Notes under the pieces: generated by a model
Told to the model about the DNA's origin: nothing
The model's input: the letters and a program-made list of their open reading frames with translations, nothing else
The model's database searches: none
From: JAKVAV01 sp047632755
GTDB lineage: Bacteria; Bacteroidota; Bacteroidia; Flavobacteriales_D; Cryomorphaceae
Assembly (NCBI GenBank): GCA_047632755.1
Contig: JBLIDT010000001.1
Span: 124,001-188,000 of the forward strand
DNA: 64,000 nt
Direction of reading: 5' to 3'
In this document: positions 43,355-52,229 of the stretch, in pieces
Layout: the number at the start of each line of letters is the position of its first letter
Numbering within the stretch: the stretch's first letter is position 1
Made by a program: the position numbers and the translations under genes

Positions 43355-43362
43355 TATCTTTG
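43355..43362 (+). promoter_or_regulatory. -7 promoter element for dxr
   Basis: Exact TATCTTTG ending seven bases before the dxr ATG at 43370. By the usual geometry transcription would begin about four bases before the ATG, giving a nearly leaderless mRNA. No clear -33 TTG is seen. Confidence 0.5.
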
Positions 43363-43369
43363 CGCCTTC

Positions 43370-44548
43370 ATGCAAGACAAAACAGCGAAGCATATTGCCA
43401 TTCTCGGTTCCACAGGTTCTATAGGAACGCAGGCCCTGGAAGTTATCGAAGCACATCCTGATGAGTTTGTGGTAGAGGTGCTTACCGCAAATAGGAATGC
43501 GGATCTTTTGGCCGAGCAGGCCCTGAAGTTTTTACCCAACGCCGTGGTGATCAATGATAAATCGCGTTATGAGTGGTTAAAGAATTTGCTTTTTGACAAA
43601 GGCATCAAAGTTTATTGCGGTGCCGAGGCTATTGCCGATGTAGTTCAAATGGAGGAGATCGATATCGTTCTTACGGCTTTGGTTGGTTTTTCAGGCTTAC
43701 AACCCACTTTAAAAGCAATTGAGGCGGGAAAGCACATTGCCCTGGCAAACAAAGAAACACTAGTAGTTGCAGGTGAATTGGTGACAGCGGCCGCGCGGAA
43801 AAAGGGAGTGAACATCTACCCAGTAGATTCTGAGCACTCGGCCATATTTCAGTGCATCGTAGGTGAATTTCATAATAAGTTAGAGCGCGTAATCCTCACC
43901 GCTTCGGGAGGTCCTTTCCGAGGGAAAACCACCGCAGACCTGGCGAAGGTAACGCCTCAACAAGCACTCAGGCATCCCAATTGGGACATGGGAGCCAAAG
44001 TCACCATTGACTCGGCCAGCTTGATGAATAAGGGATTGGAAGTTATTGAGGCCAAATGGCTTTTTGGCTTGAAGCCCGAAGAAATTGATGTAGTGGTTCA
44101 TCCACAATCAGTTATTCACAGCATGGCTCAATTTGAAGATGGCAGCATAAAAGCGCAGATGGGATATCCAGACATGAAACTGCCCATCCAATTTGCTCTG
44201 AGCTTTCCTGACCGATTGAAGTCTAATTTTCCCCGTTTCAATTTTGCTGATTATCCGTCTCTGACTTTCGAAAAGCCAGATATGGAAACATTTAAGAATT
44301 TGTCATTGGCGTTTGAAAGCATGAAAATGGGAGGAAATGCTCCTTGCATTTTGAACGCTGCGAATGAAATTGCGGTTGAGGCATTTTTAAAAGAAGAAAT
44401 CGGCTTTTTAGAAATGTCAGACGTAGTGGCGAGCTGCTTGAAGACTGTTTCAGTGATCAAGAACCCAACGCTAGAAGATTATTTTGACTGTGATGCCGAA
44501 ACAAGAGCAAGAGCAAAAGAGTTTATTAAGACTAAAGTTGCCAAATAG
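43370..44548 (+). CDS. dxr: 1-deoxy-D-xylulose 5-phosphate reductoisomerase
   Basis: Second step of the MEP isoprenoid pathway: converts DXP to 2-C-methyl-erythritol 4-phosphate with NADPH. The 392-residue protein has the NADPH motif GSTGSIGT (13-20), ANKETLVVAGELV, the metal-binding PVDSEHSA and the catalytic-loop region NWDMGAKVTIDSASLMNKGLE. Length is normal. It is followed after three bases by rseP, a pairing common in bacteria. Confidence 0.97.
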   Translation: MQDKTAKHIAILGSTGSIGTQALEVIEAHPDEFVVEVLTANRNADLLAEQALKFLPNAVVINDKSRYEWLKNLLFDKGIKVYCGAEAIADVVQMEEIDIVLTALVGFSGLQPTLKAIEAGKHIALANKETLVVAGELVTAAARKKGVNIYPVDSEHSAIFQCIVGEFHNKLERVILTASGGPFRGKTTADLAKVTPQQALRHPNWDMGAKVTIDSASLMNKGLEVIEAKWLFGLKPEEIDVVVHPQSVIHSMAQFEDGSIKAQMGYPDMKLPIQFALSFPDRLKSNFPRFNFADYPSLTFEKPDMETFKNLSLAFESMKMGGNAPCILNAANEIAVEAFLKEEIGFLEMSDVVASCLKTVSVIKNPTLEDYFDCDAETRARAKEFIKTKVAK

Positions 44549-44551
44549 ATA

Positions 44552-45859
44552 ATGGAGATAATCATTAAAGTAAGTCAGTTTTTACTAAGCCTGTCCATAT
44601 TGATTGTCCTGCACGAATTGGGGCACTTCATACCTGCGAAGCTTTTTAAAACCAGAGTAGAAAAGTTTTACTTGTTCTTCGATCCTTATTTTTCTCTCTT
44701 TAAGAAAAAAGTCGGAGACACGGAATACGGTGTAGGGTGGCTCCCGCTCGGTGGCTATGTGAAAATATCGGGAATGATCGACGAGTCGATGGATCGTGAG
44801 CAGATGGCTCAACCACCAAAACCTTGGGAATTTAGATCGAAGCCAGCGTGGCAGCGCCTTATCATAATGGTAGGTGGGGTAACGGTAAATGTCTTTTTGG
44901 CATTCTTCATCTACGCGATGATGCTATTCGCTTGGGGTAAAGAATACATTCCAGTCGAGAATCTTTCTTATGGAGTATATGCAGATAGCTTAATGCTAGA
45001 TAATGGTTTTGAGCATGGCGATAAGATTCTTGGTTTAGAAGGAGCTGATATCCAAACTTTAAATGATGTAAATGCGTCTGTCCTTTTTGGAGGTGAGCGA
45101 ACGATAAGCATCGAGCGAAATGGATCTAGAAAGGAGATCACCTTGCCTGATGATATAGAGCAAGCTATGTTGAAGTCGGGCAGACAAACGCTCTTTTCAG
45201 TGAGGTATCCGTCTGTGGTTGATATCACTGGCCCAGGATCAAATGCGGAGAAAGCAGGGCTATTGCCAGGTGATCAAATTCTTGAAGTTGACGGAAATGA
45301 TGCATCGTTTTTCCCAGATATGAGCTATGTTTTGGCGAATTACAAAGAGGATTCGGTCAGCATTAAGTTAAGTCGCAATGGGGAGCTTATCTCATTGGAT
45401 GCTTTGGTTAGTGCGGATGGTCTTCTTGGGTTCAACCCCAAAATGGTCCTTGATATTGAGACGGTGAAGTATGGCTTCTTGGAGAGTTTTCCTGCTGGTG
45501 TAGCTTACGGTTGGTCACGACTTACCGATTATGTTCAATCTCTTAAACTTCTTTTCAGCGGTGAGGGTGTGAAGCAAGTAGGTGGGTTTATTACCATCGG
45601 TAAGCTCTTTGGCGCTACTTGGGATTGGCAACGATTCTGGAATATGACAGCTTTCTTATCCATTATATTGGCTGTCATGAATATTCTTCCTATCCCAGCT
45701 TTAGATGGAGGGCATGTCATGTTTCTCCTGTACGAAATGGTTTCTGGTCGTACACCCAATCAAAAAGTCATGGAATATGCTCAGTTAGTTGGAATCGCAT
45801 TGCTTCTCACTCTTCTCATTTATGCCAACGGGATGGATATTTTTAGGCTGTTCAAATAA
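44552..45859 (+). CDS. rseP: Site-2 zinc metalloprotease RseP
   Basis: An intramembrane protease that cuts anti-sigma factors and leftover signal peptides. The 435-residue protein has HELGH in the first helix (H21, E22, H25), a cytoplasmic-facing GWLPLGGYVKISGM block and central PDZ region(s), the clearest with GSNAEKAGLLPGDQILEVDG. The LDG metal motif is near the end (NILPIPALDGGHV), within about four helices. No anti-sigma substrate is adjacent. Confidence 0.96.
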   Translation: MEIIIKVSQFLLSLSILIVLHELGHFIPAKLFKTRVEKFYLFFDPYFSLFKKKVGDTEYGVGWLPLGGYVKISGMIDESMDREQMAQPPKPWEFRSKPAWQRLIIMVGGVTVNVFLAFFIYAMMLFAWGKEYIPVENLSYGVYADSLMLDNGFEHGDKILGLEGADIQTLNDVNASVLFGGERTISIERNGSRKEITLPDDIEQAMLKSGRQTLFSVRYPSVVDITGPGSNAEKAGLLPGDQILEVDGNDASFFPDMSYVLANYKEDSVSIKLSRNGELISLDALVSADGLLGFNPKMVLDIETVKYGFLESFPAGVAYGWSRLTDYVQSLKLLFSGEGVKQVGGFITIGKLFGATWDWQRFWNMTAFLSIILAVMNILPIPALDGGHVMFLLYEMVSGRTPNQKVMEYAQLVGIALLLTLLIYANGMDIFRLFK

Positions 45860-45932
45860 CTTCTTCGTGATGAAACTGTTTAAGGTACTAAACCGTATGA
45901 ATGACACAGTTATCCTATAAACGAGACTTGAT

Positions 45933-46274
45933 ATGAGCACAATTAATGTGAGTGGTTTAAAGCAGCTTTCGGGAAATGATGAAGCATTTGTAAATGACAT
46001 TCTCAAGTTATACACCGAACGTACATCAATAGATCTGAGCGAGCTGAAAGATGCTCGCGATGAAATTAATTGGAGGAAGGTGCGTTTCGTAATTCACCGA
46101 ATGCGCTCTGCCGCATTGCCCTTAGGTCTAAAAGAATTGGTAATATTGCTACGTAAAGTCGAAAATAAGCTAAAGGCCGAAGAGTTGGAAGGAGTACTTT
46201 TGGAGCTAGACCAAATTACCAAACATTCAGAGGAAGCTTTGCAAGATGCTAAACGTCAGCTAGAAATAGCGTAG
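45933..46274 (+). CDS. Stand-alone histidine phosphotransfer (Hpt) domain protein
   Basis: A 113-residue all-helical protein whose central motif VIHRMRSAALPLGLKEL fits the Hpt signature (phospho-His in H-x-x-K/R-G/S-x-A). Hpt proteins pass phosphate between receivers in multistep phosphorelays. ATG start at 45933. The single-domain receiver gene follows after 26 bases; no histidine kinase is adjacent. Family assignment is good, partner unknown. Confidence 0.8.
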   Translation: MSTINVSGLKQLSGNDEAFVNDILKLYTERTSIDLSELKDARDEINWRKVRFVIHRMRSAALPLGLKELVILLRKVENKLKAEELEGVLLELDQITKHSEEALQDAKRQLEIA

Positions 46275-46300
46275 AAATTTTTTCATATTCAGACTAAACT

Positions 46301-46687
46301 TTGAAGTTAGTGCCCTCAAATAGAAAACAGAGAATCCTTCTTGTCGATGATGAGATAATCACGCTAAAGATTACTCGTAAGTTGCTCACTGAAAGCGGTT
46401 ATGAAGTTGATATTGCTCCCAGTTCGGCAGAGGCTATGAAGCTTTTAGGTTCCCTCCAATACGATTTGGTAATCGTAGATATTACGATGCCATCTAGCAG
46501 TGGGTTTGACCTTATTCAACTCATGCACAGTTTCGATTACGACGTTCCAGTAATATTCTTGAGTAATAATGATAACGACTGGACCATTGAAGAAGCGAAT
46601 AAAATAGGCGCTAAGCGCTTTGTGAGTAAAGAAAAAGAGTTCAATTACCTCCCAGAAATTGTCAAAGAAGTTCTAGCTACCGTTTAA
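46301..46687 (+). CDS. Single-domain response regulator receiver
   Basis: A 128-residue CheY-like receiver without output domain. Seen: acidic pair in ILLVDDE, the phospho-Asp in VIVDITMPSSSGFDLI, Ser in FLSNN at the Thr/Ser switch position and the conserved Lys in FVSKEKEF. The start is a TTG at 46301, or a GTG three codons later; no ATG is available before the conserved region. Paired with the Hpt gene just upstream. Confidence 0.87.
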   Translation: MKLVPSNRKQRILLVDDEIITLKITRKLLTESGYEVDIAPSSAEAMKLLGSLQYDLVIVDITMPSSSGFDLIQLMHSFDYDVPVIFLSNNDNDWTIEEANKIGAKRFVSKEKEFNYLPEIVKEVLATV

Positions 46688-46723
46688 TTCACGGCTATGT
46701 TTCTTAAATTCAGCCTTGATTAA

Positions 46724-47668
46724 ATGGGCGAAATAAAAAAACACTTACCGCAATGCTTGAACTGTGGCACTGAGCTTAAGGCTATAGATCAATTCTGCTC
46801 GCAATGCGGACAGCGCACAAAAGGTGCTAGGGTACCCCTGAAGGATTTTATTGGAGACTTTTTCCAGGACTATTTCACGGTTGATTCCAAGTTTTTCAAA
46901 AGTATTTTGCTTTTGATGGTGAGGCCGGGAAGGCTCACCAAACAGTTCAATGAAGGGAAGCGAAAATCATACATTGCTCCACTGAGAATGTATCTCTTTA
47001 CCAGTTTTGTCTATTTCTTTCTTTTGTCTTTATCGGTAAAGGACGACTCTGAAAACTTATGGTTTTCAAACAATAACGAATGGGATCAAAAGGCTTTGAT
47101 TTTGGATAGCCTCTTATCTGCTGATAGCGATACACTGCTACTTGCTGATTTGCAAATATTGGTTGATTCTTTACAGATAGAAGAGAAGGAGGAGGGAAAC
47201 TTTATTAGTGTCGGGGATGAAGAATTTGAAGAAGGGGGATTCTGGGATTATGTTCAGGAACATGCGCAGAAAGCCAATAATGACCCTGATTCTTTCTATC
47301 GTTCATCGTTTCGTGTAGCATCCATATCACTGTTTTTTTTACTTCCAATTTTCGCCTTGGTGTTGTGGGGCTTTCATTTTAAAAGGAATTCTTTTTACGT
47401 CCAACACCTCGTTCATGCCTTACATCTTCACACCTTTGTTTTTGCCCTTTTAAGCACCTACCTCTTTATCAGCTTTTGGATTGAAGCAGAGACTTCTGCC
47501 ATAATTACACTAGTTCTATTGGTTTACTTTATATGGTCTCTAAAAGTGGTTTATTCTCAGAAGGTTTTACCGTCCATTACAAAAGCTATCTCAATACTCA
47601 TCGTTTATTTTATCATTTTCCTTTTGGCATTGGTTCCAGGAATCTTGATAGCGATTGTAACGGTATAG
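46724..47668 (+). CDS. DUF3667 family membrane protein with zinc-ribbon
   Basis: A 314-residue protein starting with a zinc-ribbon, CLNCGTELKAIDQFCSQCGQ (two CxxC pairs, about 12-31). A conserved FxxDYFTVDSKFFKSILLLMVRPG segment leads into a first helix (about 88-103), an acidic loop and four helices in the C-terminal half. This is the DUF3667 plan; function unknown. It lies 36 bases after the receiver gene. Confidence 0.82.
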   Translation: MGEIKKHLPQCLNCGTELKAIDQFCSQCGQRTKGARVPLKDFIGDFFQDYFTVDSKFFKSILLLMVRPGRLTKQFNEGKRKSYIAPLRMYLFTSFVYFFLLSLSVKDDSENLWFSNNNEWDQKALILDSLLSADSDTLLLADLQILVDSLQIEEKEEGNFISVGDEEFEEGGFWDYVQEHAQKANNDPDSFYRSSFRVASISLFFLLPIFALVLWGFHFKRNSFYVQHLVHALHLHTFVFALLSTYLFISFWIEAETSAIITLVLLVYFIWSLKVVYSQKVLPSITKAISILIVYFIIFLLALVPGILIAIVTV

Positions 47669-47682
47669 ACTAGCTTTGTGCC

Positions 47683-48765
47683 GTGATAGCAATTTTAGGT
47701 CAAGGTATAGCGGGAACGGTTCTCGCGCTCAGATTACTCGAAAGAGGAATTGATTTCGTTGTTTTTGATGATGATTACCGATCGTCAAGTTCTATGGTGG
47801 CCGCTGGGCTCTGGAATCCAATTGTGTTTAGAAGAATCAACAAAAGTTGGATGGCCGACGAATTCATCGCTGAATTGGAAGTCTTTTATCAGCGAATGGA
47901 AACTCTTCTCGGAGCAGAATTTTATAAGCCTCGGTCGATCTGGAGAATTCACGGCTCTAAACAAGAACGGGACAAGTGGTTTGAGAAGAATGATCTCCCA
48001 GGCTTTCGCCCGTACCTATTCAATCCGACAGGGCAATTGCAGTCCATGTTAGGCATAGAACCTGAGTTTGGAGAAGGAGAAGTTAGACACGCGGGGTATT
48101 TGGATAGCCCCGTTTTTTTGACAGCCGCAAAACGTTATTTTTCAGAAAAAGACTGCTTTCGCGAGGCGAATCTTAGCTTAAATCCTGAGGTTAAGGAATT
48201 GGAAGAGGCTTACGGTCGAGAAGGAGCTATTTCGAAAGTGATCGATTGCCGGGGAAATCGATCTGCACAAAGTGATTGGTGGTCTTATCTGCCATTTGGC
48301 TTAACCAAAGGCGAAGTTCTGACGCTCAAATGCCCAGATCTCTCGCTTGATCGAACATTTAATGCGGGCTTTTTTGTGTTGCCTCTGGGCAATGACCTTT
48401 ACAGAGTCGGCGCCACCTTTAGTTGGAAAGATAAAACCAACGAACCTACAGAAGCAGGAAAAAAGGAGTTAATCGAAAAATTTGAAAATTACTTTAAGAC
48501 CAGCTACGAAATAGTTGATCACAAGGCTGGTATCAGGCCTACCGTGCAGGATAGAAAACCACTTATAGGCAAACACCCCAAAGAAGACAATTTATACCTA
48601 TTCAATGGTTTGGGGACAAAAGGAGTGATGCTAGCACCTTTTCTTTCAGAGCATTTTGTCAATTCGATCTACGGTGGAGAGGAGCTTTCAGCTGAATTGA
48701 ACGTCAAACGTTTCGAGAGGTTCTGGGGAGAAAAGAATCCGACCATTAACTATCCAATTCCATAA
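47683..48765 (+). CDS. FAD-dependent oxidoreductase (DAO family)
   Basis: A 360-residue flavoprotein with the FAD-binding motif ILGQGIAGTVLALRLLE at the N-terminus and the D-amino-acid-oxidase-type C-terminal block AGIRPTVQDRKPLIGKHP then LFNGLGTKGVMLAP. It probably oxidises an amine or amino acid; substrate not evident. GTG start at 47683, since the FAD motif begins at residue 3 and no other start fits. Confidence 0.85.
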   Translation: MIAILGQGIAGTVLALRLLERGIDFVVFDDDYRSSSSMVAAGLWNPIVFRRINKSWMADEFIAELEVFYQRMETLLGAEFYKPRSIWRIHGSKQERDKWFEKNDLPGFRPYLFNPTGQLQSMLGIEPEFGEGEVRHAGYLDSPVFLTAAKRYFSEKDCFREANLSLNPEVKELEEAYGREGAISKVIDCRGNRSAQSDWWSYLPFGLTKGEVLTLKCPDLSLDRTFNAGFFVLPLGNDLYRVGATFSWKDKTNEPTEAGKKELIEKFENYFKTSYEIVDHKAGIRPTVQDRKPLIGKHPKEDNLYLFNGLGTKGVMLAPFLSEHFVNSIYGGEELSAELNVKRFERFWGEKNPTINYPIP

Positions 48766-48866
48766 CTCACTTCGCACTGTTAGCATTTATACGGGAACCC
48801 CTTGTTATCCAACCATTGAATTGAAGTATTTTACAGAAGGTATCCATCTTTTGTACTGCTCCAATA

Positions 48867-50348
48867 ATGAAGCTCCACTACACAAAATTTTTCTTTCTTT
48901 TCCTCTTCTTTTTCTCCTGCTTGATTGCGAGCGCTCAGTCGCCTGAAGGGATTAATTATCAAGCGGCACTTAGAGATAGCGATTCTGGGGAGGCACTGAA
49001 AAACGAAATGGTTTTTATCATCATTACCATTCGAGATGGTGGTCCTTCTGGAACAATTGTCTTTTCCGAATCTCATTCAGGTATTCTAACCAATGACTTC
49101 GGTTTGATTAATTTAGTAATAGGTGGTGGTGATGCCACAGAAGGGAGTTTTGCTTCGATACCGTGGTCTTCGGGAAATATTTGGTACGAGATTGAAGTCG
49201 ATAGCGGTTCTGGTTTAGAAAGCTTAGGATCATCGCAGTTTCTCTCAGTTCCTTTTGCTCTTTTTGCAGGAAATGCAGAACAGTCTTTGGACAATGATCC
49301 AACCAACGAGCTCATAAACTCTGCCGAGTTTGACCAAGAGACCCAATCCATTTTGATCGATGAATCTGGAAATCTTGTGAGCATCTCGCTGCTAGGCTTA
49401 GACGTGGACGATGCGGACGCCGACCCTTCAAACGAATTAATCACTTCAGCTATTTACGATACTGAGAACAGCTCTATTGTTCTTTCACAGGCTGATGGAA
49501 GTGAAATAGTTATTTCTCTTGTCGATTTGAATATTTCCGACGCTGACGCGGATCCGACCAATGAATTAATAGATCCTGATCAAGGCCTTCAATTGATCGG
49601 TACTAACCTAGTTATCTCAGAAGCAGGTGTTTCCTACAGCGTTAATTTAGATGTGCTGGTGGAGGATGAAGATGCTGATCCTACAAATGAATTAATCGAT
49701 GATGAGGCCTTTACCTTGACAAATGACACGATTCTCACTTTGAGTGAAGCAGGAATAGAACATTCGATAAATCTTGCATCACTAAGAGATGATGGTGATT
49801 GGAAAGTTGACGAAGAAGAAAACACGGTGTACAATGAAGACCAGAGAATTGGGGTGGGGACCAATGCACCATCTGCTCGGCTTGATATAGTAGAAAGCAC
49901 TAGCTCTCAAGTTGCACTCCGAGTTGTTTCGGGCGATGAACCCCTTTTGCATGCTGAGAATGAGCGCTTGGGGATTGGCACAACTTCTCCGCTTAGTACG
50001 GTGCAATTTGGAGGTTCTGTGGGGTACGACGTGACCTTATTGGAAACAGGAGTAGCGGATAGTTACAATGCAAGTATTGATGACCACATGATAGTGATCA
50101 ACTTTGTTCTTGCAGGAAGTATGGATTTCGGAATCTTTTTACCGCCAGCTAACGTATGCGAGGGAAGGGTCTATATCATCAGGAAGACCGGAGTCTCTGC
50201 TGCCTTTGGCGATGTCACTATCGATACGGGAATTTTTCTGGTCGATTTTTTCACGCCTAATCTTGTTTTAGATGAGTTTAGCGCGGAAACGGCAGTTATG
50301 CTCTCTCTTGGAAATGATGGTTGGACCAGAATACTTAGAGATAATTAG
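48867..50348 (+). CDS. Secreted fibre-like protein with DxDxDPxNE repeats (first paralogue)
   Basis: A 493-residue exported protein, function unknown. After the signal peptide (cleavage near IASAQ) comes a domain common in Bacteroidota surface proteins, opening PEGINYQAALRDSDSG and closing SSQFLSVPFALFAGNA (about 24-140). Then come four diverged units of about 40 residues, each led by DNDPTNEL or DADADPSNEL, followed by beta-strand-like LSLxxLxIS text (about 142-310). The C-terminal part has GVGTNAPSARLDI and GIGTTSPLSTV, as in phage-tail-fibre-like proteins, and a beta-rich end. No sorting domain is recognised. Three bases separate it from its paralogue. Confidence 0.8.
   Translation: MKLHYTKFFFLFLFFFSCLIASAQSPEGINYQAALRDSDSGEALKNEMVFIIITIRDGGPSGTIVFSESHSGILTNDFGLINLVIGGGDATEGSFASIPWSSGNIWYEIEVDSGSGLESLGSSQFLSVPFALFAGNAEQSLDNDPTNELINSAEFDQETQSILIDESGNLVSISLLGLDVDDADADPSNELITSAIYDTENSSIVLSQADGSEIVISLVDLNISDADADPTNELIDPDQGLQLIGTNLVISEAGVSYSVNLDVLVEDEDADPTNELIDDEAFTLTNDTILTLSEAGIEHSINLASLRDDGDWKVDEEENTVYNEDQRIGVGTNAPSARLDIVESTSSQVALRVVSGDEPLLHAENERLGIGTTSPLSTVQFGGSVGYDVTLLETGVADSYNASIDDHMIVINFVLAGSMDFGIFLPPANVCEGRVYIIRKTGVSAAFGDVTIDTGIFLVDFFTPNLVLDEFSAETAVMLSLGNDGWTRILRDN
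49290..49797 (+). repeat. Four diverged in-frame DxDxDPxNEL repeats
   Basis: Protein-level repeats of about 40 residues led by DNDPTNEL, DADADPSNEL, DADADPTNEL and DEDADPTNEL. At the DNA level they have drifted apart, unlike the near-identical tandem units in the next gene. Confidence 0.7.
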
Positions 50349-50350
50349 AT

Positions 50351-52228
50351 ATGTCAAAGTTTTTCCCCTTAAAACTAAAAGACAGAAGGAGTTTTCAATT
50401 TGCCTTTCTGTCAGCCATATGGTTGTTGTGCTTTGCTGCAACCGATATTTATGGACAAACTGTCCCTGAGGCAATAAATTATCAAGCCATTGTTCGAGAT
50501 GCTGGGACCTTTCTCCCCATTTCAGATCAAGGAGCTTATGTTTCGATTGAATTCTTAGATGGTCCCGATGGAGATGTTCTGTACCAAGAAGAATTCCCAT
50601 CCATTCAAACAGGAAAGGCAGGACTTATTAATTTGAGTCTCGGTCAGGGAAATCCATTGATTAGTAGTTTTAATGCGATTCCTTGGGAGTCAGGAAATGT
50701 CTGGTTAAGGCTTTCTGTTGATATTGGAAATGGATTGAATATCCTTCAAGAGAACCCTTTCAGCACGGTGCCATACGCCTTTTATGCGAAATCATCTGGA
50801 AGTAATGGTGCTGACGGTGATGGAGATTCAACAAATGAACTTATTGAGGAAGTTGTCCTTGAGGGAGCGAATTTGCTCATTATGGAAGGAGATCTAATCC
50901 AAACGGTAGACCTCAGTTCATTGTACCAGGATGAAGACGCCGACCCACTGAACGAAATTCAAGACCTTAGTCTCAATGTTTCCACTTTAACCTTAACGGG
51001 CGATGGGACGACAGTTGACTTAAGTGCATTGCCTGGATTAGGCGACGACGCCGATGCCGACCCACTGAACGAAATTCAAGATCTTAGCCTCAATGTTTCC
51101 ACTTTAACCTTAACAGGTGATGGGACGACAGTTGACTTAAGTGCCTTGCCTGGATTAGGCGATGATGCTGATGCCGACCCACTGAACGAAATTCAAGACC
51201 TTAGTCTCAATGTTTCCACTTTAACCTTAACGGGCGATGGGACGACAGTTGACTTAAGTGCTTTGCCTGGATTAGGCGATGATGCTGATGCCGACCCACT
51301 GAACGAAATTCAAGACCTTAGTCTCAATGTTTCCACTTTAACCTTAACAGGTGATGGGACGACAGTTGACTTAAGTGCTTTGCCTGGATTAGGCGACGAT
51401 GCTGATGCAGACGCTGAAAACGAACTACAAAACATTCAACTTGTTGGCAATTTTTTGTCTTTAACAGATGTGAGTCCAGCGGCTCTAGTGGATTTAGATC
51501 GGTTTGATCAATCAGACCTTTCAGAAGGTCTTATTTTTATAGGTGATGGATCAGACGAGGCAACAGAAGTAGAAATATACGGGGATATCAACCTAGACGC
51601 AATCGGAGAAGCCACTGTAAAAGGAATTCAGGGAATTGATGTTAGTGATGTGAATCCAACTAATGATCAAGTTCTCGTTTATAATGCTTCAGAATCGGAG
51701 TGGCAGCCCGCAACACCGTCCTCTATTAGTCCAGTAAGCACAACGGAATACTATAGCATTGATCCACTAGATTTTAGAGAATTAGCTGACCCGATACTTT
51801 TTGGAGCTGATTTGTCCTCTAATAATGGTCTGAAGTTTTTTGATGACGATGCACCTTTTGCCATGTTGAGAAATGAAGGAATCATTGAAATAATGGCCCC
51901 TTTGCATTTACCTCACGGTTCTACTATTAACAAGCTTAAGGTTTATTACAGAAATAGTGCTTTTTTGGGCATGCAGTTTTCTCTTTACCGAAAAGACATG
52001 ACCAATTTTAGTGTGGGAAACGAAGTCTTGATAACTGTTTTGGCCGGTGGCCTTCTGGGAGATGTAGAACTCGACCTCAACATTACCAATCAAAATGTAG
52101 TAGACAATGCTGCTTATTCTTATAGACTATATGTCCGCTTTACCACTCTTGAGGGTGATGATAATGTTGCTTTAGAGGATGTGGATCAGAGAGTTTATGG
52201 AGCTGTAATTGAGTACACGACCAACTAA
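50351..52228 (+). CDS. Secreted fibre-like protein with tandem 39-residue repeats (second paralogue)
   Basis: A 625-residue exported protein, function unknown. N-terminal hydrophobic signal (about 17-37), then the same PEAINYQAIVRDAG...NPFSTVPYAFYAK domain as the gene before (about 38-150). Four almost identical 39-residue units follow (about 194-349), each DADADPLNEIQDLSLNVSTL then TLTGDGTTVDLSALPGLGD, plus a broken fifth. A further beta-rich region ends in a domain with LNITNQNVVDNAAYSYRLYV. The D-x-D-x-D pattern suggests Ca2+ binding and the hydrophobic beta text suggests a trimeric fibre; both are inference. No T9SS sorting domain is seen. Confidence 0.8.
   Translation: MSKFFPLKLKDRRSFQFAFLSAIWLLCFAATDIYGQTVPEAINYQAIVRDAGTFLPISDQGAYVSIEFLDGPDGDVLYQEEFPSIQTGKAGLINLSLGQGNPLISSFNAIPWESGNVWLRLSVDIGNGLNILQENPFSTVPYAFYAKSSGSNGADGDGDSTNELIEEVVLEGANLLIMEGDLIQTVDLSSLYQDEDADPLNEIQDLSLNVSTLTLTGDGTTVDLSALPGLGDDADADPLNEIQDLSLNVSTLTLTGDGTTVDLSALPGLGDDADADPLNEIQDLSLNVSTLTLTGDGTTVDLSALPGLGDDADADPLNEIQDLSLNVSTLTLTGDGTTVDLSALPGLGDDADADAENELQNIQLVGNFLSLTDVSPAALVDLDRFDQSDLSEGLIFIGDGSDEATEVEIYGDINLDAIGEATVKGIQGIDVSDVNPTNDQVLVYNASESEWQPATPSSISPVSTTEYYSIDPLDFRELADPILFGADLSSNNGLKFFDDDAPFAMLRNEGIIEIMAPLHLPHGSTINKLKVYYRNSAFLGMQFSLYRKDMTNFSVGNEVLITVLAGGLLGDVELDLNITNQNVVDNAAYSYRLYVRFTTLEGDDNVALEDVDQRVYGAVIEYTTN
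50930..51397 (+). repeat. Four tandem 117-base in-frame repeats
   Basis: Units at 50930-51046, 51047-51163, 51164-51280 and 51281-51397, each 117 bases (39 codons), differing only at a few mostly third-codon positions (for example GACGACGCC against GATGATGCT). A decayed fifth unit begins at 51398. Such identity suggests recent duplication or gene conversion. Confidence 0.95.
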
Positions 52229-52229
52229 A

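Noticed and set aside
50930..51397. CRISPR-like or non-coding tandem repeat
   Set aside because: The unit is 117 bases, directly adjacent with no spacers, and keeps one reading frame with mostly silent changes.
48867..52228. Prophage, suggested by tail-fibre-like repeats
   Set aside because: Both proteins have bacterial signal peptides, neighbours are T9SS genes, and no capsid, terminase, portal or integrase gene is present.
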